64,000 bases of DNA from Sisyra terminalis (Eukaryota > Arthropoda > Insecta > Neuroptera > Sisyridae): NCBI GenBank assembly GCA_958496175.1, contig OY292277.1:51099050-51163049 (forward strand), written 5' to 3'. The notes beneath the pieces are model-generated. The model was not told where the DNA came from. It saw nothing but the letters and a program-made list of their open reading frames with translations, and did not search any database. The stretch's first letter is position 1. Every line of letters begins with the position of its first letter. A program made the position numbers and the translations under genes. Shown here piece after piece: positions 22,499-35,405 of the stretch.

Positions 22499-22994
22499 TC
22501 TATACTAATGTATAAAATTCTTACGTCTGTCTGTACATTTCGATTTTGCACCAAATTTTAGGGTAAATATTTGTTTCAAGAGGCCCTTATTCCAAATTTA
22601 ACATTTTTAAAATGTTTGTCTGTCTGTCTGTCTGTCTGTGTGTCCCGATTTAACTAAAGAACGGAACAACCGAATTTAATGAAATTTAGTATTAAGATAC
22701 AACACAATTTCCCACAGACTATAGGCTACATATCATTCCAAAAAAATATTAAGGGAAGGTATTCCGTAGGGATGAAAACAGAAATTTTTACTTTAGACAA
22801 ATGAGTTATATATCATTGGAAAGGTCATTAAAAGCTAGAAAATAATCTGTAAAAATATTTTTAGTTTAACAGATAAAAAGCACAATAAAATAAGAAAAAT
22901 GAAAATTTTCACATACTACTACAAAAAGCAAATCTAAAAAGAAAATATAATCTACACCTACGTTACGCAGACGAATTCGCGGGGATCAGCTAGT
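22499..22994 (+). mobile_element. Helitron/HINE-like element, 496 bp
   Basis: 5' end TCTATACTAATGTATAAA; a GTCT tetranucleotide array at 22618-22641; the phrase TTTAACTAAAGAACGGAACA; 3' end ACGCAGACGAATTCGCGG then CAGCTAGT at 22987-22994. TC start, internal GTCT array and hairpin plus CTAGT end are the pattern of Helentron-associated interspersed elements such as Drosophila DINE-1. It is non-coding. The last 120 bp resemble the ends of the copies at 9376, 34456 and 42353. Confidence 0.75.
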
Positions 22995-24957
22995 ATTATA
23001 TAAAAATCGTCTGAACCGTTTTGGCTCATTTTGGTGTTGAAATATTTGTAAAGGGCAAAGGAAGGTTTAAAAGGTGAGAAAATATGAAGAAGTTGTAAGG
23101 AAAATAGTAAAAACAAGATTTTTTTCCCCCCATATAAACTGTTAATACCTGGCCCATAGGCCAAATTGGCAGAGTAGGCACTAACACCAATAAATATTTG
23201 ACAACAAACAAATATGTCATTTCTTGGCTTTGTAATTTTACCAAAGTAATTCCTTTTAGTTATCTTTACATATTTTCCTTAGTATTTATTGTAACCTGTA
23301 ACAATTGGGGAAATGACAATCAACTATCAATATTGTAAAGCGTTAAAATACTGCGGTTAAGCTATTGGGTTATGTTATGCTGGTGGAAAAGTAAATTTTG
23401 CAACAATTGGTCCCACCACCAGATCCAATACGCTCATTAGTTTATGGGATAGGAAATGATTCTTAAAACTCCTTGGCTAATATACAAAAATATAATAATT
23501 GTTTTCAAATGACGTCGTTTGGCGTATAAAACAGATATCATTTTTAAGGAAGTACTGAAGAAAACAGAAATATTCCCAGTAAGCTTCCAGTCCCTGAATA
23601 ATAGCGACTTTAGGATCGAATTGGCCAAGAGAAAAATACAATTTCAAAGGACACAAAATATTCAACAATAAAAATGTGTTAAGAAATATCTATGTATGTC
23701 TTTAAACTCATCAATAGGTGAGAATTTAAGGATTTTTTGTAGGCATATGAGCTTTAACATGTTTAATGTTTTTATAGGTGTAAATCTAAATAAGTAAAAA
23801 TATAATGTATATTAATTTAGTTGTTAATAATTATTGTTAGTAATTTAATAATTAAAAATGTAGCAGTACTACCGATATCATTTATTTTCGCAATTCAATT
23901 TTAGGTGGTACGAAGTTCACCATAAAAAAAATATTTGCATATAACATAATCAAGTTCATATCAATTGTAACGTAAGGAATTTGCAAAATGTTTTAGTTTT
24001 TAAATGGTTTAAATATGATTACCATACACAAAAGAATTTAATAAACCGTGAAATGATATTTGAAATTTGGTTTGTTTGTAAAAACATTAAAAATATTATT
24101 AAATTGTATATATATGAAAAATACAAGTAAATGCCTATAAAAGTTATATCCTTCACTTTATTATAATAATATATTCGCTTCGATAATTGAATGATTATTA
24201 TTAACTTAAAACTGCGTTCACAGATATATCATCGAATTGAAATGAACTGATTTTATCTTAACAGCTTATGAAAATTTAAATTTAAACGTGTAGGCAAAAT
24301 ATTGATGTGAATTTTATACAATTACTTAAAAAGGCAATTATCTAATAAGAGATAAAATGAAAATTCGAGTAGGTATAATTTTTGTTATGGCTTTTGTCAG
24401 TATGAATTTCACACGTTAAGTGCAAAACCAGTTTAACTGTAAGTTAGAGTGGAATGCACATAATCCGATTTTCAAATGATGATATGAAATAACATAGTAA
24501 AAGCTTAAAGTCCAAAATGTGAACGAGAGAATGTGGCAGGTAGAAAAACGTCATTAAAAGAACCAGTTTGAGGTATTTATTATTTGTTGTCAATTATAAA
24601 TACATTAACACCTTTTTCCGAATCCATAAATGATACTTTTAACTCTGCCTTTTTCACACATTTTGGCCTTCAAGCTTTTACTATGCATTTTATACCACCC
24701 GTTGAGAGCAGATAGAGAATCGTTTGCAATTTAACACCAGCATGGAATTCAGCCGGTTTCGGTCACAATATTGATAATTATAGATCAAATGTTGATAATT
24801 CGAACGTAAATTTCTGCCTACCTGCATTCTTTCGTACGATTCAAGAAAAGGTTTATTGATTTTGAAAATATTTTGTTTTCAGTTACATCTTAGGCGTGTT
24901 TCGCCAAAAATAAGTATAAAGGTCACAAACAAGTCTAATTTAAATAGATGTACCAAT
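22995..24957. other. Non-coding, no gene recognised
   Basis: AT-rich DNA. The 23400-23660 stretch is open for about 60 codons in two - strand frames, but neither product shows a motif. No repeat families from elsewhere in the window are apparent. Confidence 0.4.
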
Positions 24958-25380
24958 ATTTACATGTGAAAAGCCTTTTTAATATAATATTGATTTTTAC
25001 TAGTTTGGAAAATTTGGATGGGTTTGAAAGTGTGGAAAATATTTTCTGAATTTCAAAAAACACTTAATGTTCTACTTCGTATATATATTTTTTCAAAAAT
25101 TTTTTGTGAGAAAAGTTGATTTTCACAAACAATGAAAATTTACATGTGAAAATTCTGTTTAATATTGTATTGATATTTACTAGTTTGGAAAATTTGACTG
25201 AATTGGAAAGTGTGGAAAATATTTTCTGAATTTCATAAAACACTGAATGTTCTACATCGTATATATATTTTTTTAAGAATTTTTTGTGTGAAAAGTTGAT
25301 CTTCACAAACGATAAAAAAAATTGAGAGAAAAGCCTGTTTAATTATGTTTTGATTTTAGTTATTTTGTAAAACTGGAAAA
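24958..25380. repeat. Tandem repeat, period about 180 bp, about 2.3 copies
   Basis: Unit landmarks recur in register: TTTACATGTGAAAA at 24960 and 25140, TTTGGAAAATTTG at about 25003 and 25183, GAAAGTGTGGAAAATATTTT at about 25026 and 25206, and TTCTAC...CGTATATATATTTTTT at about 25071 and 25251. A partial third unit follows to about 25380. It is non-coding and satellite-like. Confidence 0.85.
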
Positions 25381-27559
25381 ATAAAATTGGAGGAAAAAAA
25401 ATAATTTCATAATTCCCTTCTTTTTTCATTTTTTTTCGAACGGGAGGAGGTCCTGTTTAGTTTTCTTTAACTTTTTTTTTAGTTTTAGTTTTAGCCTACT
25501 ATTTCCTAAATTCTCCCGCATTTTTGTTAATGTATATTGCTTTGAACCATATTTTTTTAACATTTTACTATATCAATAACTAATTAATTAATTTATCTTA
25601 TTTATTTAATAACAGCTAAACTATTATGGCACAATAAAAAGGGTTTCTTTCATAACCTTCTACGAACGATTTCCCATCGATTGGGGAAAAAAAAATTCGG
25701 AAAATTCACATTTTTAAATTTTGTTGGCTAATCGGTATAGGGTAGTAATTGAAAAGTAGAATTTCGAAATTTCATTGTATTAAACTATAACACTAAAGAA
25801 AAGCACAATATTTAAATGGCGTCGTAATATCCTTTACTCGTTAACGAGCCAACCATAAAACAAATATATTAAAGACAACTTTATTATATTTCTATACAAG
25901 GTGAACTATGGCTTTAAGAAAATCGATTTTGACACGTGGCGGCATTCAACACGTGGTTTTTTTCCTTCAAGGCAAAACCATTGAGATTTGACATGCGTTA
26001 CCGCAACACAATCTTTCTATTTTTATCCTCATTTTTTTGCCATTGAGAAAAAAAAATCATTCAATATTATAAACGAGAGCCTCTTCTCGTGTTTTAATTT
26101 TCAATATAATACAAAACAGGAGACAATAGTGCCCTCTTATATTTCAAAGTCAATGGAAATATAATATGAAACCAAACGAGCGCAGCAATCGTAAAAGCTG
26201 AAATTTAATTATTCCAGCGCATAATTATAATATTCGAATGTCACAATCAGGAAAATTGGATGAGCAAATTAAAATCGTTATGTTTAGAGCGGTGGAATGT
26301 GATGATGACTGTCAATAACACGAGTGTTTACGATGTGTGACGTCAGCATTTGAATTCATATTCCATTAGCGAAATATTGTTCAAATAAATTGAATTTACA
26401 TTTGATCATTGTTGCAACAGAAAACGCTTAAATTATTCCATGCCCCACCACAAAAACATTGTTTCAAATCACACGACCGATTCATAATTCTTACATTGAT
26501 AAAAAGCTCTTAATGCGTCAGAGCTTTTACATGTTACATTCACAATTAGAAACGAGCTTTAAACAATGTGACATATTTCGTCTGAAAACTTTGATTCGTC
26601 AAATGTTTTTCTTAACCATTTGAAAAAGATACAATGCAAGTTAGAATTTAATAAACTTTAAGAAAGATAACATTTTCAATTTCTTTCTACGGAGATAAGT
26701 TTCAAGTTTAAGAGGTTAACCACTTGTTAACCATATTACATAAGTTCGAGGACAGAGAAAATATTAAATTGAAAAAGTTAAAGGGGTTAAAAGGCTACGT
26801 CAATTGGCTGATGGTTAAATTTGTTGAACAACTTTTTCCCCCTTTTTATTTCTCAACAAAAACATAAAACTACTTTAATATAGAATTTTTATTTTAAAAG
26901 AGCATTTTAATAAAATCCACAGTAAAATGACTTTATTGTCTTCACAAAGCTTTAAAATATTAAGGACGATGAAAGCTCAACGCAGCTTTCATATATTTAC
27001 CAGCATATTCAGGGATAAATCTACGTATAAAGATAAACTCAAGGATAGGAATGTTATTAGATTTAAATCAAATCTCTGGTATATATCAAAATATGTATTT
27101 ATATCAAAGCTATATAGAATGTTTGACCTGTTTTTGAGAGTAGATTTCGCGGTTCAATTGCCTCATAATCCAAATGGAATTGAATCCTTGAAAATATGAG
27201 GAACATATCATAAACATATCAGGGTAAAATTGGTTGATATTATTACTAATGCAGTTGCATTCTTGAAATTGTTTTCCCTATGCAATTCAGTGTAGTTTTT
27301 GGGGGTTCCTAATCACGGTTCATTACAGTTTTTCCATGATTTTATTTAAAAATTTCTTTCAAATAATTTTGGAGGTCACTGATTACACGAATCTGTGGAA
27401 AAACATGGACTTGATTTTAGACTGGAGCTTTTGCTTGTTAATTTTACCAACAATATAGATTAAAATTGATTCCTCTATAAAAATAGATCAATTTTATTTA
27501 ACTAACTATAAATTGGGTACCGTTTTTTAAAAATTAAACCATATTCATACTAAATATAA
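25381..27559. other. Non-coding; possible unique intronic sequence
   Basis: No coding exon supported. 26270-26400 is less repetitive and includes a palindromic CRE-type site TGACGTCA at about 26339, as might occur in an enhancer; this is only a suggestion. A 90-codon open frame at 26927-27199 (+) has no motif. Confidence 0.35.
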
Positions 27560-29012
27560 AACTGGGCCAAAAAAATTCGACTATTTTTCTGTTTGAAAAG
27601 TGTATCGAAAATATTGTTCAAGGTAACAAAAAGAAATATCGGAAAGGTTTGAGCCCTTAATATTAATATTAAGAGGTCTATCATCTGTAATTTCGATTTT
27701 TTATTTGTGCTTTTACTTTTGCGTCAATGCTGTCAAACTATCAAGATAAAAAAATTCACCTGCACATATATTTATAGAAAATTAAATTCCCTACAAAAAA
27801 TGTCTCTTTAAAAATTTTTGTCAGACACGCCGTTTCCGAATAATCAAGCTTTTAACATAGATATAATTTTTAGATTTATCTTCTTTAGTTTTGGAGTTTT
27901 GTAACTAACGAACAAATAAATATATTGAAATGAACAATATGAATTCTTGAAGGGAATTTAATGCTCTACAAAAAAGGTTTCCTAACGTTTTGAAATAGAA
28001 TAATATATATTCACAATTAAAGTTGAAGGAAAAATTAAATTATTGTTTTTTTCGTTGTTGAACTAATTTTGAAAGAGAGATTTTATGTAAAAACGTTAAA
28101 AGACCTCTTTTGTAGTGCATTAAATTCCCTTCAAGAATCTATATTGTTCATTTCTATATATTTATTTGTTCGTTAGTTAGAAAATTCTAAAATAAAGAAG
28201 ATAAATCTAAAAATTATATCAATGTCTAAAGCTTGATTATTCGGAAACGGCGTAGAACATATATTTATAGAAAATTCAATTCCCTACAAAAAATTTTCTG
28301 TTAAAATTTTTGCTAGACACACCGTTTCCGAATAATCAAGCTAAGACATTGATATAATTTTTAGATTTATCTTCTTTATTTTTGGAATTTTGTAACTAAC
28401 GAAGAAATTAATATATAGAAATGAGCAATATGGATTCTTGAAGGGAATTTAATGCTCTACAAAAAAGATCTCTTAACGTTTTTACATAAAATCTCTTTTT
28501 CAAAATTGGTTCAACAACGAAAAAAACAATAATTTAATTTTTCCTTCAACTTTAATTGTGAATAACTTTTAAAAAAAGTGATTTAATGTAAAAACGTTGA
28601 GAGACCTTTTTTGTAGAACATTAAATTCCTTTCAAGAATCTATACTGTTCATTTCTATATATTTATTTGTTTGTTAGTTACAAAATTCCAAAATAAAGAA
28701 GATAAATCTAAAAATTATATCAATGTTGAAAGCTTGATTTTTCGGAAATGGCGTGTCTGACAAAAATTTTCAAAGAGACGCTTTTTGTAGGAAATGTAAT
28801 TTTCTATATGTGCAGATGATTCTTTTTACCTTGCTAGTTTGACAGCATTGACGCAAAAATGAAAGCCCAAATAAAAAATCTAAATTAAAGATGATAGACC
28901 TCTTAATATTAATAATAAGGTCTCAAACCTTCCCGATATTTTTTTTTTGTCACCTTGAACAATATTTTCGATATAATTTTCAAAAAAAAATAGTCGATTT
29001 TTAGGCCCAGTC
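27560..29012. mobile_element. Foldback element A2, 1.45 kb
   Basis: Left end ACTGGGCC; right end GGCCCAGTC followed by TA (29013-29014). Terminal domains contain GAGCCCTTAATATTAATATT (about 27650) and its counterpart at about 28905. Inside are several alternating inverted units, each with CTCTACAAAAAAG and CGTTTCCGAATAATCAAGC (for example 27827 and 28320 against inverted copies near 28225 and 28735), so it is a palindrome that has itself been duplicated. It is non-coding. Confidence 0.85.
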
Positions 29013-30016
29013 TACTAAATATAATCATTTATCAACAAAAGACTTCCAGATTGGTCATTCTGATATAAAACTTCCGCTATATGTAAGCCTACAGAAATTA
29101 AACGTAGGTACTTGTGTAGTGCTTATAATATCCTTTCATTTGCATAGACAATTTAATTAGTAGAGTAATTAGAACTGAATTGCTCAAAGTGGAACATCAA
29201 AGTATAACTTTAACAGGTACATTTATAATCTAAACGACATCAACTTTGTAACATCAACTTTATTTGATTTAAATAAAGTGTATGTTATAAACTTTCAACA
29301 ATCAATTCTGCATTATCATTAGATAAGTTTTTATTATTTCTATTTCCACAAATGTTTGATGTCATGCATTACTAACGGTTGAAACCATAACACATAATGT
29401 GTGGTTTTCAGAAGTCAACACATTATGTACCTCATTGTTGAAACGAATTTTCAATTAGTCCTCCAAATAGGTACAAGTCTTCACAAAAGATTCAAATTAC
29501 CTAATGACAAATACCACAATGCTATTAAGTGCATATATAATAAGCCAACAATTGTAGGATGAGTAATTGAGGTTTACGTTTGAAATTATCAGTGGAAATC
29601 AATTGCATAAGTTGTAAACATATTTGAGCTTTTGTAATAGGCAAAATCAACAATAAATTGTTTTTAATACACTTGCACTAATTACACGCAACTTCATCTA
29701 CCGTTATTTACCGTCGCTTTAAAACAACTAAAGTCTTTAGTGACTTTAAGATTAATAAAAAATAGAAAATCGAGAAATATTGAAAAAAATTTCAATATAA
29801 AATTTGAACCCAATATCTTTCAGTTATGCAGCGGCTACCAGCAGCTATAAAATGACGTCACATTACGAAACTAAAAATTTTCATTTGTAAAAGTTTTCCT
29901 ATGACAAAAGTATTTCAACAAAAAAATACAAGTTTTTTAAATCGTTTAAACATTATGTTAATAATTTGGACTATTTACAATCTATACAATTTCTATTCCT
30001 AAGGAAAATAAAAACA
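29013..30016. other. Non-coding, no gene seen
   Basis: AT-rich DNA. A small inverted pair (ACACATAATGTGT-like text near 29390-29425) is the only structure noticed. Confidence 0.4.
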
Positions 30017-30377
30017 CAGTAATCCCTTCGACTACGCAGATTCTCATTGCGCGGTTTTCCACTGCGCAAGTTAAGCTTTTAATACAAATGCACGATAAAA
30101 GCTTTATATTGCGTGATTTTTCAATTTTTTTTTCTTCCTAGGTACAGAATTATTAAAGCAGAAATTTAAGTTATTTTTTAGGATGTTATTTATGTTTTTG
30201 AGTTTAAATTACCAAGTTTTCTTTGTTTAAACACAAATTATCCATTTATTTTTTTAAATCTCCGTAATATGTGTGATCTACCTATTTTCATACAAAATAG
30301 GACTTCCATTGCGCGGTTTCATATTGCGTGCTTTTTTTGGGGAATGGGGAACTACCGCGCTGTTGTGGGGACAACTG
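30017..30377. mobile_element. pogo/Tigger-like MITE relic, about 361 bp
   Basis: The left end CAGTAATCCCTTCGACTACG and right end (reverse strand) CAGTTGTCCCCACAACAGCG resemble the Tigger-type terminus CAGTAGTCCCTCGAC. Phrases like ATTGCGCGGTTT occur in both halves (30047 and 30309). TA follows the right end. The interior is AT-rich and non-coding. The arms are diverged, so the family call is tentative. Confidence 0.5.
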
Positions 30378-30416
30378 TATTTAAGACGAGATTTTAAAAA
30401 CAACCTTGTAATTAAT

Positions 30417-30975
30417 CAAAATAAGATTTTTTTCGCTGACTTTGAACAGTTATACAGTGTATACAATATATAGAATATATTGCGGTCTAATTTATGTAGT
30501 ATAATTTGATATAATAATATATAAAAATCATACCACAAACATAAATTTGAACAGAAGTTCAAACAAAAATATTCGTGGCGTATTGCCCAGATACGTATTT
30601 CGATTGCCAAGCAATCTTCATCAGTGGTCATCAAGTAGTTTGGATCACTCCGTAACTGCTTTGTGATGATTCACAATCATCACAAAGCAGTTACGGAGTG
30701 ATCCAAACTACTTGATGACCACTGATGAAGATTGCTGATATTTTGATTCACAATCATCACAAAGCAGTTACGGAGTGATCCAAACTACTTGATGACCACT
30801 GATGAAGATTGCTTGGCAATCAAAATACGTATCTGGGCAATACGTCACGAATATTTTGTTTGAACTTCTGTTCAAGTTTATGTTAATAAATTGGACTGCG
30901 ATATTATATATATATATTGTATACACAGTATAACTGTTCAAAGTCAGCGAAAAAATCTTATTTTGATAATATCTA
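30417..30975. mobile_element. Family D retroposon, complete foldback form (D1)
   Basis: Both ends carry the same terminus: ATCAAAATAAGATTTTTTTC at 30417 and ATCTTATTTTGAT at about 30956. The arms are inverted copies. Inside the right arm, a block of about 69 bp (GATTCACAATCATCACAAAG onwards) occurs twice, near 30668 and 30745. The arms carry hammerhead-like motifs: intact on the - strand at 30587-30627; on the + strand one is cut short (30722) and one has GAAA changed to AAAA (about 30799-30835). Confidence 0.8.
30587..30627 (-). ncRNA. Hammerhead-like motif in D1
   Basis: Read on the - strand: CCA, CTGATGA, extra A, GATTGC / GCAATC stem II with TTG loop, GAA, then the 8-nt palindrome ATACGTAT as stem III, C as the cleavage-site base, and TGG pairing with CCA. 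All core bases of the hammerhead consensus are present apart from the inserted A. Confidence 0.6.
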
Positions 30976-31782
30976 TCCATTTTCAGTTCTTAAGTAATAA
31001 AAGTAAAGAAATATTACTTGAATTATGGTCTTTACTTTAATTCATCATCAATTTGAAATGGGAGTTGGGATTCTTTCTTAAGTAGGTGTTAAAAATTTTA
31101 TTTTGCATACTCATAATTTTAGAGAGCCTAGCGATCAAGGAATTTCATTCGGTCAAAGGAAAAGTCAGGAAACTTGATTCGGTAATTTAATGATTCTTTA
31201 AAGATATAGCCTTCATTGTAAATAAGCATTTTATATAAAGACTCTGTATGTAGAATAAGTTCAATAGAATATCTACAACAAAATATGAATTCCATAAAGT
31301 TTAAACCCCCGAAAGTAATCCAATCGATATGCTTTTTACAATGATTTAAAAAAATCATAATTTATAACTAGTCCCATAAAGCAATTTAAATAATACCACG
31401 CAAAAGAAATAGGTGTCATAAAAATGCAATAAAGCTCAAAAAAGTTTCCGTTAATCCTTCTTTTTATTGCTCATTTCTTTACGATTTCAAGAATATTAAA
31501 ATTAATTTAAATTTAATTACAACAACATTCATTATAAACATAATTAAAAATACTACGTGTAATCATTAGCGCTACAGAAATTCTCACTAATTATAAACGC
31601 TATCATGAAAGTATAAAGTTCATTAATCGTGAACTCAAGTAATTAATAATTGATACTTCTATAAAGAAAACCGGTGCATCATTTACGAAAATGTCTTTAA
31701 CAAAATCAGAGGTCCTTACGATTTTATGTTGATTAAAAGATTAATTTTTAATTTCCTACGGTTTATTAAACAGTATACACAA
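30976..31782. other. Non-coding, no gene seen
   Basis: AT-rich DNA between D1 and C2, with no supportable feature. Confidence 0.4.
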
Positions 31783-32550
31783 GACTGATTCAAAAAAAAT
31801 GATGATTTTTTTTTCTTAAATATATCGAAATATTGTTGACAATGGCAAAAAAAAATCCTGTGAAAGTTTAAGTTCTTAATATTAATATTAAGAGGTGCCG
31901 CATCGCAAATTTCGATTTTCCATTTAAATAACATGGGAACAATATTCTATTGACCTTTGAAATTTTATAGCTCACTTTGGTGACAATATTTCGGAATGAC
32001 CAAGGTATATTCTTGTAGAAAATTGAACGATCTACACAAAAGGTGGTCTTACAAGTTTTTGATATATTTATTCCTTCAAAAGTTATTCGAGGTCAAAGTG
32101 GAACTAAAGAGAAATTTTAATATTTTTTCAATTTTTTGACGCAACCATCAATTTTATGAGAAAATTTTATAGGACATTTTTTGTAAAGCACTTTTTTTTC
32201 TATAACTTATCGATATAAAAGTTTTTGATATTCTTTACAGGTTCTAAGTTATTTGCATTAAATTGAAAATTCCCTGAATTATTATATTTTTAACATAAAA
32301 ACTATTTTTTTTTATTTTAATTAAATAACTTACGACCTGTGAAAAATATCAAAAACTTTTATAGAGATAAATTATAGGAAAAAAGTGCTCTACAAAAAAT
32401 GTCCTATAAAATTTTCTCATAAAATTGATTGTTGCGTCAAAAAATTGAAAAATTTTTAAAAAATTTCTCTTCAAAAAATAAAAAAAATCGTACTTGAAAG
32501 CTAAAAATTGTTTTTTACAGTTTTAATTTTAATTTTAAACATAGTTGAGA

Positions 32551-32588
32551 CCTTGAAAAAGTCTTGATAATAAAGACGAAACGTCGCA
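32551..32588 (+). ncRNA. Degenerate hammerhead-like motif in a PLE scrap
   Basis: CTTGAAAAA in place of the CTGANGA core, GTCTT / AAGAC stem II around TGATAAT, GAA, ACGT palindrome, C, then GC. The stem II and GAAACGTC parts fit the pattern of the other motifs; the core is too altered to be active. It marks 32480-32650 as PLE terminal sequence. Confidence 0.35.
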
Positions 32589-32650
32589 AAACCAATGATT
32601 GTTGAATTAATTTAAAAAATATATTCCAATTACCCGTGAACCTGATATTA

Positions 32651-33424
32651 TTATTGTTGTATTCTAGTCTTGAGGCATGAATTTCAGGTAATTTTTGAAG
32701 TGTCATAAAAAATAGCCAATTAATATTTTTAGTATCCATTTTTTTATCAGTTATTTATAAACATTTCAAGAATACAGAAAAAAATAAAAAAAAGTTAAAA
32801 ATTTCAAAAGCGACTGATGAAGTGGGGGGTCTCAAAAAATTGGCACGTGACCATACCCACGATTTCAACCCTCCTAGTAATCTGACCCCAAAAAAAAAAA
32901 AAGATTATTAATCTAGAATAATGTCACAATGTCTGGAACTACGGAAAAGTATGAAAAAAAAAAAAATTTACGAAATGGCGACTGCCTGAAAAAAAAACAA
33001 TTTTTGTACCACTTGTTTTGACTGTTTCGAATTTTTTAAAAATAGTAAAAATCAAAATTTGGGGATGGAGATAGTTCCAGACATAGACAAGTCTATAAAG
33101 AAGACTCTCTAAAAATTTCAGGTAAATCGGTTTAGTAGAACCTGAGAAATTGTGGGTATCGTTTTGAAAAAGACAGTTTCGAGAAAAACGCGTTTAAAGT
33201 TTTACGTTAAGTTTCAGGCAGCGTAATTGATAGAATAGAATGTATTACTTACATTCTCTTAACCCCAACCATTCCAGCTTCATACAAAACCGCTATAACT
33301 TCGGAAATAATTTGAATTTTGAAAAATCCTTTTAGGAGGATATTTTCGAATATCTAAACTATCGGATTATGAAAAAAAAAATTTTTTGATTTTTTCAAAT
33401 TTATCGAGTAAAATACCCCCTTAA
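32651..33424 (-). mobile_element. piggyBac-like non-autonomous element E2
   Basis: On the - strand it begins TTAA then GGGGGTATTTTACTC (33424 down to about 33406) and ends near GTATTCTAG at about 32660. It is an inverted copy of E1 (37620-38386), sharing TTTCGAGAAAAACGCGTTTA, GCCATTTCG, and AATCTGACCCC-type blocks. TTAA and a GGGNGTATTC end suggest piggyBac-type mobilisation. No transposase is present. Confidence 0.65.
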
Positions 33425-33541
33425 TATTATTATTAAGAGCTTAAACTTTCACAGGATTGTTTTTTTGTCATTCCCAACAATATTTTCGATATAATTAAGA
33501 AAAAAAAATCATAATTTTTTTTGAATCAGTCTAGTATACAC

Positions 33542-34455
33542 AGATAATAACTATTTTTTTCAATTCTAAAATTGCTTTCCCTATTATTTGACTTATCCAA
33601 CTATTTCAAATCGTTTACCTGTACGGCTTGAAACTAATTGGTAAGACAATTTTCAAATGATGAGAAGTAGAATTAGGTTCCTAGTTCTCGTCGTCTCATT
33701 ACATTTCACATTAAAACTAATTGATTGGCAGCAGAATGAAGCGCTCGTTTCTCGACATTATGTAGATAATCATGTAATATCATTCCAAGTTTCTATTCAG
33801 ATTTTAAGCTCCGATTGAGATTGAAATTAGTTCTGCATTTTCCACAATACCTTTGAATTTTCGATCACATTCAAGTCGCTTTTTTCAAGATTAATGTCGC
33901 AATTTAATCAATGTAGTTGATCATATATGGATTCAATAGCAACGAATTTTATTAGTCATAGAACTGAATAGGATATTTTGCAATAAAATTGTTTAAAAAG
34001 AAAGATTCAACTAAAAGCATATAATTTAAGAGCAGAAGTTATCAATCGTTTTTTTTTCGGCAAAGCATCGTAAACACCTAAAATCTATAAATAAACTCTA
34101 ACCTCGGATAAAACTCACATTTTCTTTTATATTCATTTTGATTTTGATTTAACATTAAAGTTTCAAGCACGTTCGTTGAAACGTTTCTCGATACATAATT
34201 TGATTTGGCGGTTACAAGCACTTCGTTTTTGCATAAAAGTGATTCACTGTTCCAATAAATAAATTCCTATTCGACTAAATGGGGGAATCGAATAATTTCA
34301 ATAGGAAAATTCAAATTTAATCAAATATTTTTCTCTACATTTGAAAAAAAATAATGTAAGATAAAGAGCAAATGGTTTTTTTTTTCACCTCAACTTTATA
34401 TTTGCATTCAAAACTGAATGCAATTCAATTTATGACCTGTGCACTTTATGTTTTA
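33542..34455. other. Non-coding, no gene seen
   Basis: AT-rich, apparently unique sequence between C2 and the Helitron-like copy. Confidence 0.4.
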
Positions 34456-35405
34456 ACTAGCTGATCCCCGCAACTTCGTCTGCGTAACGTAGATGTAGAT
34501 TATATTTTCTTTTCGAATTTGCCATTTGTAGTGGTATATGACAATTTTTATTTTTCTTATTTCTTTTACGAAAAACATAATCATACTTAAAAACACTATT
34601 TTGTCAACTTTAAAAAGACACATTTAATAAACTGTTGCAAAGAATAAAATTGTTCTATGTAAAAATCAATTAATTTTCAAAAAATATTTATAAATATCTA
34701 AAAAGAGTATGTCTATTGCGTATAACTACGGTAGGTATACCTACCATAGACCAAATAATCTGTAAATCAATTAGCATCTATACATAAATAAAAAATATCG
34801 CCAAGTTCAATAAAGTTGGTCTTAATTATAAGTAAAATGCGGTGACCATGCGACATTTTTCAAATAACTTACATTTTAAAACTTGTGATATCTTTCGAAT
34901 GCAATGTTCAAATTGAATAACTCAAAAAGTTATATAATGGTATTGAAGCAGACTTAAATATGAAGTTATTAATTTTGATAAGGATTAATCCCAAAGTATA
35001 AATAAATAAGCTTTTATAATGTTAGCATTTATATACATTTTTTAAAATGAAAAAACACTTATTGTGACATAACTATAATAGTAAGATATATGCTGTCGCT
35101 CTATTTTTTGTAGATAATGATATGTTCTGCAAAATCGTACTGCATTATTTTGTTCTATAACCAATAGTTTTCGCAGCGCCCGCGATAAAATAATGTTTTT
35201 TGGTAATTTTTTCAGACTTTGGGTTACATTATTGAAGTTTTAGTATCGATCCCTAACTTTTTTGAAAATTAAATATAGCCTATGTTCACCGGAAATAGTG
35301 TAGCTTCCCAACAGTGAAAGAGTTTTTCAAATCGGTCAAGTAGTTTCGGAGCCTATTCAAAGCAAACAAACAATCAAATCTTTCCTCTTTGAAATAATAG
35401 ATAGA
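34456..35405 (-). mobile_element. Helitron-like element copy 2, 950 bp
   Basis: Reverse orientation: its 3' end is ACTAGCTGATCCCCGC at 34456 and its 5' end is near 35405 (AATAATAGATAGA). It is collinear with copy 3 (42353-43306). The interior differs from copy 1 between the shared words TATACTTTGGGATTAAT and GACCAACTTTATTGAACTTG, where copy 1 has the tRNA-like segment. It contains GGTAGGTATACCTACC-type palindromic text. It is non-coding. Confidence 0.75.

Larger units (their letters stand above)
31783..33541. mobile_element. Foldback element C2 with nested insertions
   Basis: The left end GACTGATTCAAAAAAAATG at 31783 and right end AATCAGTC at 33534-33541 (followed by TA) are C termini. The left arm (about 31783-32480) has the full C module set: GTGCCGCATCGCAAATTTCG, GTAGAAAATTGAACGATCTA, and internal inverted copies around 32200-32400. 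The right part is interrupted by a PLE-like scrap (32480-32650) and a piggyBac-like element (32651-33424), which lies in the C palindrome. Confidence 0.75.

Noticed and set aside
32810..32880. CTGATGAAG in element E2 (and in E1 near 38215)
   Set aside because: Resembles a hammerhead core, but no GAAA with a pairing stem II follows in either copy.
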